DNA of 7,271 nucleotides from Candidatus Bathyarchaeota archaeon (GCA_026014845.1 JAOZHM010000189.1:1-7271); one strand, 5' to 3'; counted from the stretch's first letter, positions 1 to 5,086 are shown. Translations and numbers: made by a program. The notes: generated by a model from the sequence alone, not told the origin.

Positions 1-26
1 AAGAAGGTAGATTTCAGCTTTTTAGT

Positions 27-650
27 TTAAGGTTTTTTCTTTAGTTTTCTGTAAACATGTAGGCTTCTTTGTAAAACTGTTAGGTTCGACAATATGGCAA
101 GGAGGATTATGCCAGCGTTCATTGCTGCTTTTGGTTGCCAGAAAGCTGCTGTTGTGCTTGCTGTGGCTAGTATGATTATGCGTTCCGCTCTTTCTACCAG
201 TCCGATTGATTCCATTTTTATCCCAGCTGCTTCGGCTCTTGTGCGTGTGTAGCTTACGAGTAATGAGCCTATTAGGGCTGTTAAACCCCATACGGGGTTG
301 CATAATCCGCTTACTATTATGCTTGCATATACGACTGCGTCTGCGTATCTGTCTAGTAGTGAGTCTAGAAATCCGCCGAAGGCTGTTGTTTCATGATAGA
401 GCCTGGCTAATATTCCGTCTAGGGCGTCGCAGAATCCTGAGAGCAAGAGCAAAACGGTTGCAAGTAGGAGATAAAGCGTATGGGTTTGCCATGCCGTGTA
501 GGCTAGGGCTGACAGAAAAGCCAAAACTATGCCAGTGGCGCTTAGCTTGTTTGGTGTTAATCCTATTTTGTGGGCTGCTTTTGCCTCTGTTGTAAGCATT
601 GCTTGAACTTTTTTCTTTAGTTTCGTCAGCATGGCGTAGACTTTCTCCAT
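27..650 (-). CDS. Archaetidylinositol phosphate synthase (CDP-alcohol phosphatidyltransferase family)
   Basis: A 207-residue membrane enzyme. It carries the complete CDP-alcohol phosphatidyltransferase signature D-x2-DG-x2-AR-x8-G-x3-D-x3-D, with D75, D78-G79, A82-R83, G92, D96 and D100; the aspartates bind the divalent metal and the CDP-lipid. Hydrophobic segments lie at about 40-70, 105-135, 155-170 and 177-192, and the C-terminus is basic. The TRTRAEAAG stretch (135-143) resembles archaeal archaetidylinositol-phosphate synthases, which join CDP-archaeol to myo-inositol 1-phosphate to make the ether-lipid head group. The exact acceptor alcohol is inferred from family resemblance; glycerol phosphate or serine cannot be excluded. 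The ATG at 650 has no strong ribosome binding site and an in-frame Met at residue 7 is an alternative start. The gene stands alone on this strand and diverges from the acidic microprotein gene. Confidence 0.88.
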   Translation of the reverse strand: MEKVYAMLTKLKKKVQAMLTTEAKAAHKIGLTPNKLSATGIVLAFLSALAYTAWQTHTLYLLLATVLLLLSGFCDALDGILARLYHETTAFGGFLDSLLDRYADAVVYASIIVSGLCNPVWGLTALIGSLLVSYTRTRAEAAGIKMESIGLVERAERIIILATASTTAAFWQPKAAMNAGIILLAILSNLTVLQRSLHVYRKLKKKP

Positions 651-700
651 TTCTATGTTAGCGTTTTTATGGTTATTGGTTTTCAGATGCAGAGGTCGTC

Positions 701-710
701 TAAATATTCT
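701..710. promoter_or_regulatory. Shared AT box between divergent genes (candidate TATA box)
   Basis: The near-palindromic core TAAATATTC reads as a TATA-like element on both strands. On the minus strand it is about 50 nt before the ATG at 650, and on the plus strand about 55 nt before the ATG at 765. A start site about 25 nt beyond it would give leaders of roughly 30 nt in both directions. The assignment is from spacing and composition only. Confidence 0.4.
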
Positions 711-764
711 TTTAACTTTTCTGTGGTGAGGTTGTAGTAAAATTTATTTTGAGGTGAGGTGCTA

Positions 765-863
765 ATGCAATTTATTGAGGGTAAGGCCATGTGCTTTGAA
801 GAAGAAGAGGAAGAAGACTGGGAAGAGGAAGAGGATTGGGAAGACGAAGAAGAAGAGTGGTGA
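765..863 (+). CDS. Glu/Asp/Trp-rich acidic microprotein, 32 residues
   Basis: A short gene, ATG at 765 to TGA at 861-863. It is preceded by GAGGTGAGGTG (751-761), a good archaeal ribosome binding site. The N-terminal part reads MQFIEGKAMCF; residues 12-32 are only Glu, Asp and Trp, with Trp at 19, 25 and 32 (the last residue). There is one Cys, one Lys and no Arg, so the protein must be extremely acidic. A T-rich tract that could end transcription follows 21 bases after the stop. The good ribosome site, immediate stop and following terminator suggest a real independent gene. I do not recognise a family. A charged tail that contacts a basic partner or metal is possible but is inference. The alternative is a low-complexity purine tract open by chance. 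Confidence 0.55.
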   Translation: MQFIEGKAMCFEEEEEEDWEEEEDWEDEEEEW

Positions 864-883
864 ACACCTTCAACCGTAATTAA

Positions 884-907
884 CTTCTTCTTTTTTCTTT
901 TGTTTTT
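884..907 (+). terminator. T-rich terminator after the acidic microprotein gene
   Basis: A pyrimidine run with long T stretches (T6 at 891-896, T4 at 898-901, T5 at 903-907) begins 21 bases after the stop. Archaeal RNA polymerase terminates at such T tracts without needing a hairpin. Its first part, CTTCTTCTT (884-892), can also pair with AAGAAGAAG at 847-855 or 799-807 in the coding region. Confidence 0.55.
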
Positions 908-960
908 AGGATGGTAGTTTTTTCAAAACCAAGCATTTTGGCTTACTTCAGTGGCAATTG

Positions 961-969
961 TTATTTAAG
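961..969 (+). promoter_or_regulatory. TATA box of the DUF1805 gene
   Basis: TTATTTAAG lies about 40-49 nt before the ATG at 1010. A transcription start near 990 would leave a leader of about 20 nt containing the GGAAGGTG ribosome site at 997-1004. This supports 1010 as the start rather than the upstream in-frame ATG at 911. Confidence 0.5.
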
Positions 970-1009
970 TTGGATATGCAAACATAGTTTGTTATTGGAA
1001 GGTGTCTGT

Positions 1010-1303
1010 ATGATCAGTATTATGTCTGTGAAGGTTTATGATAAGAGTTGTTTGGGGTTGAGGGTTGAGTTGCCGGATTCGCCGCCTTTGCTTTTGGTGG
1101 TTGCTGAGAAGGGATTTGTTATGTGTGGTTTTTTGAATGTTGATGTTGCTGAAAAATTGGGTGTTGCTGCTGCAGTGGTTAGTGGAGTGAAAAGTTTCGA
1201 AGACGTGCTTAATGCAAATGTTAAGGCAGTGACCTCTAAAGCTGGGGCTTTAGGTGTAAGCGTGGGAATGAAGGGCGCTGATGCCTTGAAGCATATGTTT
1301 TGA
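1010..1303 (+). CDS. DUF1805 family protein (YunC-like)
   Basis: From the ATG at 1010 the product has 97 residues, matching the roughly 100-residue DUF1805 family of which Bacillus YunC is the structural example. Family-like features are a hydrophobic strand PPLLLVVAEKGFVMCGFLN (25-43), the following AEKLGVAAA (47-55), VSGVKSFEDVL (57-67) and the C-terminal GMKGADAL (86-93). The frame stays open back to 911, but those extra 33 residues are not family-like. The TATA box at 961-969 and GGAAGGTG at 997-1004 favour the shorter start; an ATG four codons later (1022) is also possible. The biochemical role of the family is not established. DUF2283 follows after 42 bases on the same strand, so the two may be co-transcribed. 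CCTC-gtt-GAGG (1306-1316) plus a T run between them could attenuate read-through. Confidence 0.85.
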   Translation: MISIMSVKVYDKSCLGLRVELPDSPPLLLVVAEKGFVMCGFLNVDVAEKLGVAAAVVSGVKSFEDVLNANVKAVTSKAGALGVSVGMKGADALKHMF

Positions 1304-1345
1304 AGCCTCGTTGAGGTCATTTTTCTGCTGTTAGGTGTGAGCGTT

Positions 1346-1669
1346 ATGGCTTATAAGATCAAGTATGATGGGGGTGCTGATGTGTTGAGAGTTATTCTTA
1401 GGGAGAAAGGTGAGCTTTCTTATGCGGAAGAAGTGGGTGACATTATAGTTCATTTTGATGAGGATGGGAAGCCCCTTTTTGTGGAGATACTTAGAGCCAG
1501 CAAGATGGTTCCGTTAATGGTTGAGGGTTTAGCCAAAAAGAAGTTAGAGTTGCTTAATTTTCACGAAGTCTCTCTCGGGGTCAATTTTAGGCTTAAAACT
1601 AAACGAATACGGGATACCCCCCCCATATTTTTTTTGCACCAGATTTTCGTGCAAGCTTTACAGGTTTGA
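1346..1669 (+). CDS. DUF2283 family protein with an unusual C-terminal tail
   Basis: The first 53 residues fit DUF2283: KIKYDGGADVLRVIL (4-18), an acidic middle, then DIIVHFDEDGKPLFVEILRA (32-51) followed by SK. This is the pattern of small archaeal and bacterial proteins of unknown function, usually about 50-75 residues. The ATG at 1346 is chosen because AGGTG (1333-1337) sits 8 bases before it; a GTG at 1337 overlaps that site. The product is 107 residues, and the tail after about residue 70 is not family-like. It runs through C8 (1617-1624) and T8 (1628-1635). The natural end may be earlier, or an indel in the homopolymers may have changed the frame. Its neighbour is DUF1805 upstream. No catalytic residues are known to me and I assign no function. 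Confidence 0.75.
   Translation: MAYKIKYDGGADVLRVILREKGELSYAEEVGDIIVHFDEDGKPLFVEILRASKMVPLMVEGLAKKKLELLNFHEVSLGVNFRLKTKRIRDTPPIFFLHQIFVQALQV
1611..1635 (+). terminator. Possible terminator inside the 3' end of the DUF2283 frame
   Basis: GGG-ATA-CCC (a 3-bp stem within a C8 run) is followed by T8 at 1628-1635. GGGGT at 1577-1581 can also pair with ACCCC at 1616-1620. A T8 run is a normal archaeal termination signal. Lying about 34 bases before the stop codon, it casts doubt on the last third of the DUF2283 frame. Confidence 0.35.
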
Positions 1670-1739
1670 TCCTTCTATGGTTTTCATGTATCACCGTTAT
1701 TTGGCTTCAAATATGTCCAAGAGTGTCTGCGTTTTTCCC

Positions 1740-1861
1740 CGCGAATGAAAAAAGACAGTCCCTTTATATTTTCAGCATTGAAACTGATGCTTTTGAATGG
1801 TGGGAAAAAGCCTTAAAGGGGAAAGCCTGAAGACTATCAAGATGCTGAAATACTTTTCGCG
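1740..1861 (+). other. Nested inverted repeats, candidate structured RNA or leader
   Basis: CGCGAA (1740-1745) is the exact reverse complement of TTCGCG (1856-1861). Inside it, TTTCAGCAT (1770-1778) matches ATGCTGAAA (1842-1850) over 9 bp. A third pairing, CCCTTTA (1760-1766) with TAAAGGG (1814-1820), would cross the inner stem as a pseudoknot or alternative fold. A local hairpin AGCAT/ATGCT (1774-1778 with 1787-1791) is a further alternative. No known riboswitch or RNA class was recognised. A 75-codon open frame across the same bases is a competing explanation. Together with the TATA box this is what the 1670-1888 gap holds. Confidence 0.35.
1763..1770 (+). promoter_or_regulatory. TATA box upstream of the nuclease-like gene
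   Basis: TTTATATT is a good archaeal TATA box. A start about 25 bases downstream, near 1790, would give a leader of about 100 nt before the ATG at 1889, long for an archaeon. Such a transcript would contain only the 3' halves of the nested inverted repeats. Confidence 0.45.
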
Positions 1862-1888
1862 TAACCCTATAGTGGAGAGAGGTTTTCC

Positions 1889-2455
1889 ATGCAAGGGTGG
1901 ATGAATGTAAGGGAAGAGGCTTTGAATGTTTTGTTAGCTGAGCTTTTAGCTGAAAGAGGGCTAAAGGCTCTTGGCGAGGTTATCTTGAAGAAGGGTTATC
2001 CTGATGTTTTGCTTGATTTGAACGGTGTTAGAATTGTTATTGAAGCCAAAAAGACGGGTAGAAGAGAGGAGTTACGTAGGAATTGTGAGGGAAGGTTGGA
2101 TAATGGTATGTGTGACATATGCGTTATGGTGGAGTATGCTGCGTTGAATGTTACGTCTATTAGTCCGACAGTGAGTGATTTGAAAGACGCGTTATTGAAG
2201 GGCAAGTATAATGTGGGGTTTATGACTTACCTTGACAGGATTGGTTTGGAAAAGTGGTTGGCAGGTTTTAAACCGAGGGTGAAAAGCGACTTTTACGTGA
2301 ATATAGATTTTCAGGAGTTTGTCACGTATCTAATATCTGTTTATGAATACACTGTAGAGGAGGATATTGTGACTCCCGTTGTTGAAAGGCTCAAACGTGT
2401 GCTAATGATTTTTCGCGGGCAGTTTTGTCCTATGGTCTTGATGTTAATAAGTTAA
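1889..2455 (+). CDS. PD-(D/E)XK restriction-endonuclease-like protein, apparently frameshifted near its 3' end
   Basis: The frame encodes 188 residues. GYPDVLLDLNGVRIVIEAKK (36-55) is a PD-(D/E)XK nuclease core: D39, then E52-x-K54 on the next strand, the metal-binding and catalytic residues. GRLDNGMCDICVMVEYA (68-84) follows, similar to the segment after the core in Eco57I-type restriction nuclease domains. The ATG at 1889 has GGAGAGAGG (1874-1882) 6 bases upstream. The last 14 or so residues look unnatural. The frame one base back continues sensibly to a TGA at 2485-2487, so one base seems to be missing near 2396-2401. Repaired, the protein would be 199 residues and would end 15 bases before the uracil-DNA glycosylase gene, suggesting co-transcription. 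No methyltransferase partner lies in the window. Nuclease activity and target are inferred, and a repair rather than restriction role is possible. Confidence 0.65.
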   Translation: MQGWMNVREEALNVLLAELLAERGLKALGEVILKKGYPDVLLDLNGVRIVIEAKKTGRREELRRNCEGRLDNGMCDICVMVEYAALNVTSISPTVSDLKDALLKGKYNVGFMTYLDRIGLEKWLAGFKPRVKSDFYVNIDFQEFVTYLISVYEYTVEEDIVTPVVERLKRVLMIFRGQFCPMVLMLIS

Positions 2456-2487
2456 AAGAGGTTTTGGAGTTAAAAGGGGGAAAGTGA
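2401..2487 (+). pseudogene. Displaced C-terminal tail of the nuclease-like gene (alternate frame)
   Basis: Read from 2401 as GCT AAT GAT TTT, this stretch encodes a natural-looking helical tail: ANDFSRAVLSYGLDV, then NKLKEVLELKGGK and TGA at 2485-2487. It follows on from ERLKR in the upstream frame if one base is restored near 2396-2401. It has no start of its own. Whether the lesion is in the genome or is a sequencing error cannot be told here. Confidence 0.55.
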
Positions 2488-2502
2488 AGAAAAGACGTAG
2501 GA

Positions 2503-3117
2503 ATGAGTAAGAGTATGCATTTCTTGTCTAAGAGAGAGCTTTTAGATGCTATTGTTACAGAAGTCGTTGTTTGTCGTAAGTGTGAGCTTTGGAAAACCCG
2601 TAAAAACTCTGTTCCAGGCGAAGGCGATCCAAACAGCCGAATCATGTTTATCGGAGAGGCGCCTGGCTACTGGGAAGACGTTAAAGGAAAACCTTTCGTT
2701 GGGGCTGCTGGAAAATTTCTCGCCACATTGTTATCTGAAGCAGGTCTTTCAAGAGAAAGCGTTTTCATCGGCAACATCTTGAAGTGTAGGCCTCCAAAGA
2801 ACCGTGAACCTTCACCAGATGAAATTGAAACGTGCACGCCGTACCTGAACAGGCAAATCCGGGTTATTCAACCAGAATTTATCGTTACTCTTGGGAACTA
2901 TTCGACAGCCTACATTTTCTCCAAAGTTGCATTACCCTTCAACGGAATAACTCGCGTTCACGGAAAATTCTATAAAGCCTCTATTCTGGACATGCAAGTA
3001 ACAATTTTTCCAACTTTTCATCCGGCCGCAGCACTATACCACCCAAAATACAAAGAACAACTCATCACCGATTTCCACACACTAAAACAAGAACTCACAC
3101 AAAAAAGACACGTTTAA
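2503..3117 (+). CDS. udg: Type-4 (4Fe-4S) uracil-DNA glycosylase
   Basis: A 204-residue DNA-repair enzyme that removes uracil arising from cytosine deamination. All family-4 marks are present: four iron-sulphur cysteines C24-x2-C27 and C95-x15-C111, the motif GEAPG (51-55) with E58-D59 and GKPFVG (62-67), NILKCRPPKNREPSPDE (91-107), and the late motif TFHPAAALYHP (171-181) with H173. Length is typical of archaeal enzymes (about 190-220). The ATG at 2503 is 15 bases after the repaired nuclease frame; GGGGGAAAGTGA (2476-2487) is a rather distant ribosome site and the ATG at 2515 is an alternative start. Base composition changes inside the gene: the first roughly 100 bases are G/T-rich on the plus strand like the genes before it, while the rest is A/C-rich. 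The fold and active site show no interruption. Confidence 0.95.
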   Translation: MSKSMHFLSKRELLDAIVTEVVVCRKCELWKTRKNSVPGEGDPNSRIMFIGEAPGYWEDVKGKPFVGAAGKFLATLLSEAGLSRESVFIGNILKCRPPKNREPSPDEIETCTPYLNRQIRVIQPEFIVTLGNYSTAYIFSKVALPFNGITRVHGKFYKASILDMQVTIFPTFHPAAALYHPKYKEQLITDFHTLKQELTQKRHV

Positions 3118-3149
3118 TGCCCATCTTCTCAGCACCACAATGTTGAGAG

Positions 3150-3158
3150 TATATATAA
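3150..3158 (+). promoter_or_regulatory. Strong TATA box before the B3/B4-pyrF pair
   Basis: TATATATAA is the strongest TATA match in the window. A start near 3180 would give a leader of about 160 nt before the ATG at 3339, with no ATG in it. The stretch 3178-3283 is C/A-rich and nearly free of G. A weaker AT box, TAAAATATC (3321-3329), lies close to the ATG. Confidence 0.55.
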
Positions 3159-3248
3159 GGGGGCTATAGTCAACCAGAGAGCTTAACCATCCAACACATC
3201 ATCAAAACGTCAACACTCTCCCACTGCCTTACACCCAACCTTAATCAT

Positions 3249-3295
3249 TTTCAACAGCCTTTCTAATCACTAACCCATTAATCGGCTGTTTGAAA
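3249..3295 (+). repeat. Hairpin in the leader of the B3/B4 gene
   Basis: TTTCAACAGCC (3249-3259) pairs with GGCTGTT-t-GAAA (3284-3295): an 11-bp stem with one bulged T and a 24-base loop. It lies 43 bases before the ATG at 3339 and is not followed by a T run, so it looks more like a leader element or protein site than a terminator. No known riboswitch class was recognised. Confidence 0.45.
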
Positions 3296-3338
3296 GGAAA
3301 ACATTTTGCACAGAGAACGCTAAAATATCTAACATCCA

Positions 3339-4058
3339 ATGTCTATCCAAGGCGTACAAAACATGCAAATCCCGGTTCTCTGGGGCTCACAAATCTCCAA
3401 AAAGTTTCCAGAATTAGCTATTTGCATAGGCATAATCAACAATGTCCACGTAGAAAAAGAAAACGAGCAAATTCAAGAGCTTAGAAAAGCCATATACAAA
3501 GAGGTTAGAACCAAATACAACATCGAAACATTGAAAGACAACCCAACAGTAAGAGCCTACAGAGACTTCTACTGGAACCTTGACATAGACCCTACAAAAA
3601 CGAGGCCCTCAGGCGAAGCCTTGCTCAGAAGAGTTTTACACGGAAAAGAGCTTCCACGCATATCAACAGTTGTTGACGCCTACAATCTAGCTTCAATGAA
3701 AACCATAATTCCGATAAGCGGATTTGACAAAGACCGCCTAAACCCACCGTTCCAGATAAGCTGCGCGAAAAACGGTGAAACCTTCAGAGGAATCGGCATG
3801 AACAAACCCATGACCTTAACAGACAAAATGCTTGTTTTGGCTGATCAAAAACAAATTCTATGCGTTTACCCTTACAGAGACTCAGACCATGCAAAAATCA
3901 CGAAACAGACAAGAAACCTGCTAATAGTTGGCTACGGAGCTCCAGGAATAACAGAAGCGAAGCTAAAAGACGCTCTAGAAACAACTATATCGTACATTGA
4001 GCAAGTTTCAGATGGAAAAACCGAAACGATAAAAGTTTTTAGCCCAGTGCCTAAATAG
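3339..4058 (+). CDS. Stand-alone B3/B4 tRNA-binding domain protein (PheRS beta-like)
   Basis: A 239-residue protein matching the free-standing B3/B4 family, related to the editing domain of phenylalanyl-tRNA synthetase beta. The characteristic stretch is at 73-119: AYRDFYWNLDIDPTKTRPSG, then EALLRRVLHGKELPRIST and VVDAYNLAS. It is followed by PISGFDKDRL (125-134) and FRGIGM (149-154). LADQKQILCVYPYRDSDHAKIT (167-188) and the glycine-rich LIVGYGAPG (195-203) form the C-terminal half. No aminoacylation motifs are present. Editing or hydrolysis of mischarged tRNA, or a role with another small ligand, is inferred from the domain name only. The ATG at 3339 is the first in the leader; Met9 (3363) is an alternative. 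pyrF follows after 16 bases, so the two are probably co-transcribed, without an obvious functional link. Confidence 0.88.
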   Translation: MSIQGVQNMQIPVLWGSQISKKFPELAICIGIINNVHVEKENEQIQELRKAIYKEVRTKYNIETLKDNPTVRAYRDFYWNLDIDPTKTRPSGEALLRRVLHGKELPRISTVVDAYNLASMKTIIPISGFDKDRLNPPFQISCAKNGETFRGIGMNKPMTLTDKMLVLADQKQILCVYPYRDSDHAKITKQTRNLLIVGYGAPGITEAKLKDALETTISYIEQVSDGKTETIKVFSPVPK

Positions 4059-4074
4059 AAGACGGTGTTTAAGC

Positions 4075-4845
4075 ATGTCTTTTCGTGTCAAGATGGAGCA
4101 AACAGCGAAGAACAAAAAATCAAACATAATTTTAGCCCTAGACTTTCCGTTTGAAAAACCAGAAAACCGAGAAAAACTCTTCACCAAAGCAGAACACACT
4201 TTGGAAGCAGTACATCCATATATCTGCGCTGTAAAGTTTAACCGTCATCTAATTCTTCCCCTCGGCTTATTTAACGGCGTTCAGAAACTTATTGAAAAAG
4301 TTCATGACGTTGGGTTAATGGCAATAATGGATTGCAAAGTAAATGACATAGGCTCAACAAACCAAACAATTGCAGATTACTATTACGCTGCTGGCTTCGA
4401 TGCCCTAATAGTTAATCCTTTTGTGGGGTGGGAAGAAGGTTTAAAACCCGTTTTTGATGTTGCGCGTAAACTAGAACGCGGTATAATCCTTCTAGTCTAC
4501 ATGAGCCACAAGGCAGCATGGGAAGGCTACGGACAAACAATTCATGATACTGAGACTTGTGAAAAAATGCTTCAATACGTTTCATTCGCTAAAAAAGCCC
4601 TAAAATGGGACGCTGACGGTGTTGTTGTTGGTGCAACATACCCAGAAAGAATAAGAGAAGTGTGTGGAATACTCGGCAAGAAAATCCCAATCTATTCGCC
4701 TGGAATAGGTGCTCAAGGCGGAAAAATTCAATCAGCTTTGAAGGCGGGAGCGAGCTACCTGATCGTGGGACGAACAATAACGCTTTCAGAAAATCCGGCT
4801 GAAACTGCGAAGGAAATCAGAGACCTAGCAAATGAGTGTAAATGA
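4075..4845 (+). CDS. pyrF: Orotidine-5'-phosphate decarboxylase
   Basis: A 256-residue cytosolic enzyme that decarboxylates orotidine 5'-phosphate to UMP, the last step of de novo pyrimidine synthesis. Family residues are clear: ALD (21-23), K54 in the CAVKFN strand, the catalytic D-x-K-x2-D set D86, K88, D91 in MDCKVNDIG, the phosphate-loop region SPGIGAQGG (208-216), and VGRTIT (231-236) with the phosphate-gripping R233. VVVGATYPERIREV (183-196) is another typical strand-loop. The length is close to that of the longer archaeal and eukaryotic-type enzymes. The ATG at 4075 is 16 bases after the B3/B4 gene; Met7 (4093) is an alternative and could trim a non-conserved N-terminus. The gene converges with the minus-strand regulator gene, whose stop is 28 bases away; T-rich sequence just past 4874 may end transcription. 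Confidence 0.95.
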   Translation: MSFRVKMEQTAKNKKSNIILALDFPFEKPENREKLFTKAEHTLEAVHPYICAVKFNRHLILPLGLFNGVQKLIEKVHDVGLMAIMDCKVNDIGSTNQTIADYYYAAGFDALIVNPFVGWEEGLKPVFDVARKLERGIILLVYMSHKAAWEGYGQTIHDTETCEKMLQYVSFAKKALKWDADGVVVGATYPERIREVCGILGKKIPIYSPGIGAQGGKIQSALKAGASYLIVGRTITLSENPAETAKEIRDLANECK

Positions 4846-4873
4846 AAACCAGCGTAACTAAAAATGAAGGGTG

Positions 4874-5023
4874 TTATTTTCTTCTTTCCCAAAGTTCCTT
4901 TTTTAACAAATCCCTAACAGCAGACCTTATGACTGCACTTCTACTCGGATACATGTTCGCCCTCACAAGTTCATCTAAACCTTCAAGATAAGCTTCCGGT
5001 AACAACACCGTTACAAGTTTCAT
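4874..5023 (-). CDS. Ribbon-helix-helix (CopG/NikR-type) DNA-binding protein, 49 residues
   Basis: A minimal ribbon-helix-helix protein. The N-terminal strand is KLVTVLLPEAYLEGLDEL (2-19), with helix A beginning about residue 9. The turn and helix B follow: NMYPSRSAVIRSAVRDLL (23-40), where SRSAVIR is the usual phosphate-contact and helix-cap segment. The tail KKELWERRK is basic and there is no ligand domain. Such proteins act as dimers, binding DNA with a two-stranded sheet; many are autoregulated repressors or antitoxins. The ATG at 5023 has AGGTGA (5030-5035) upstream and a TATA box at 5066-5073. Three TAGATA copies lie between and over these, consistent with self-repression. No toxin gene is clearly paired with it, although an uncertain 50-residue frame lies upstream on the same strand. 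Confidence 0.82.
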   Translation of the reverse strand: MKLVTVLLPEAYLEGLDELVRANMYPSRSAVIRSAVRDLLKKELWERRK

Positions 5024-5029
5024 GTCTCT

Positions 5030-5035
5030 TTCACC
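5030..5035 (-). promoter_or_regulatory. Ribosome binding site of the ribbon-helix-helix gene
   Basis: AGGTGA on the minus strand, 6 bases before the ATG at 5023. It fixes the start of this 49-residue gene. Confidence 0.6.
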
Positions 5036-5068
5036 TAGATATGTTATGTAGATAATATGTGGTAGATA
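5036..5068 (-). repeat. Three TAGATA direct repeats, candidate operator
   Basis: TAGATA (plus-strand reading) occurs at 5036-5041, 5049-5054 and 5063-5068, with centre spacings of 13 and 14 bases. The last two extend to GTAGATA. The first abuts the ribosome site and the third overlaps the TATA box, so a protein bound here would block transcription of the ribbon-helix-helix gene. That this gene's own product binds them is inference. Confidence 0.45.
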
Positions 5069-5073
5069 TAAAA
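5066..5073 (-). promoter_or_regulatory. TATA box of the ribbon-helix-helix gene
   Basis: On the minus strand this reads TTTTATAT, about 45 bases before the ATG at 5023. A start near 5044 would give a leader of about 20 nt. Confidence 0.55.
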
Positions 5074-5086
5074 TTTGGTTAATCCT

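Noticed and set aside
206..595. Plus-strand 129-residue open frame
   Set aside because: It is antisense to the membrane enzyme gene, which has a complete catalytic signature; its Arg/Leu/Cys-rich product looks like a shadow.
911..1009. N-terminal extension of the DUF1805 frame to the ATG at 911
   Set aside because: The 33 extra residues are not family-like, and the TATA box at 961-969 and ribosome site at 997-1004 lie inside them.
1677..1748. A 23-residue open frame between DUF2283 and the nuclease
   Set aside because: No ribosome site and no protein-like features.
1782..1831. Possible C/D-box guide RNA (CTGATG... and CTGA)
   Set aside because: The first box does not match RTGATGA and there is no second internal box pair.
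1770..1850. CRISPR or transposon-end reading of the inverted repeats
   Set aside because: Repeats occur only once per arm, with no repeat-spacer periodicity, no transposase and no target-site duplication.
3160..3240. tRNA-like start (GGGGGCT, GAGAGCTT) after the strong TATA box
   Set aside because: No T-arm GGTTCRA-type segment, no matching acceptor strand and no anticodon arm were found.
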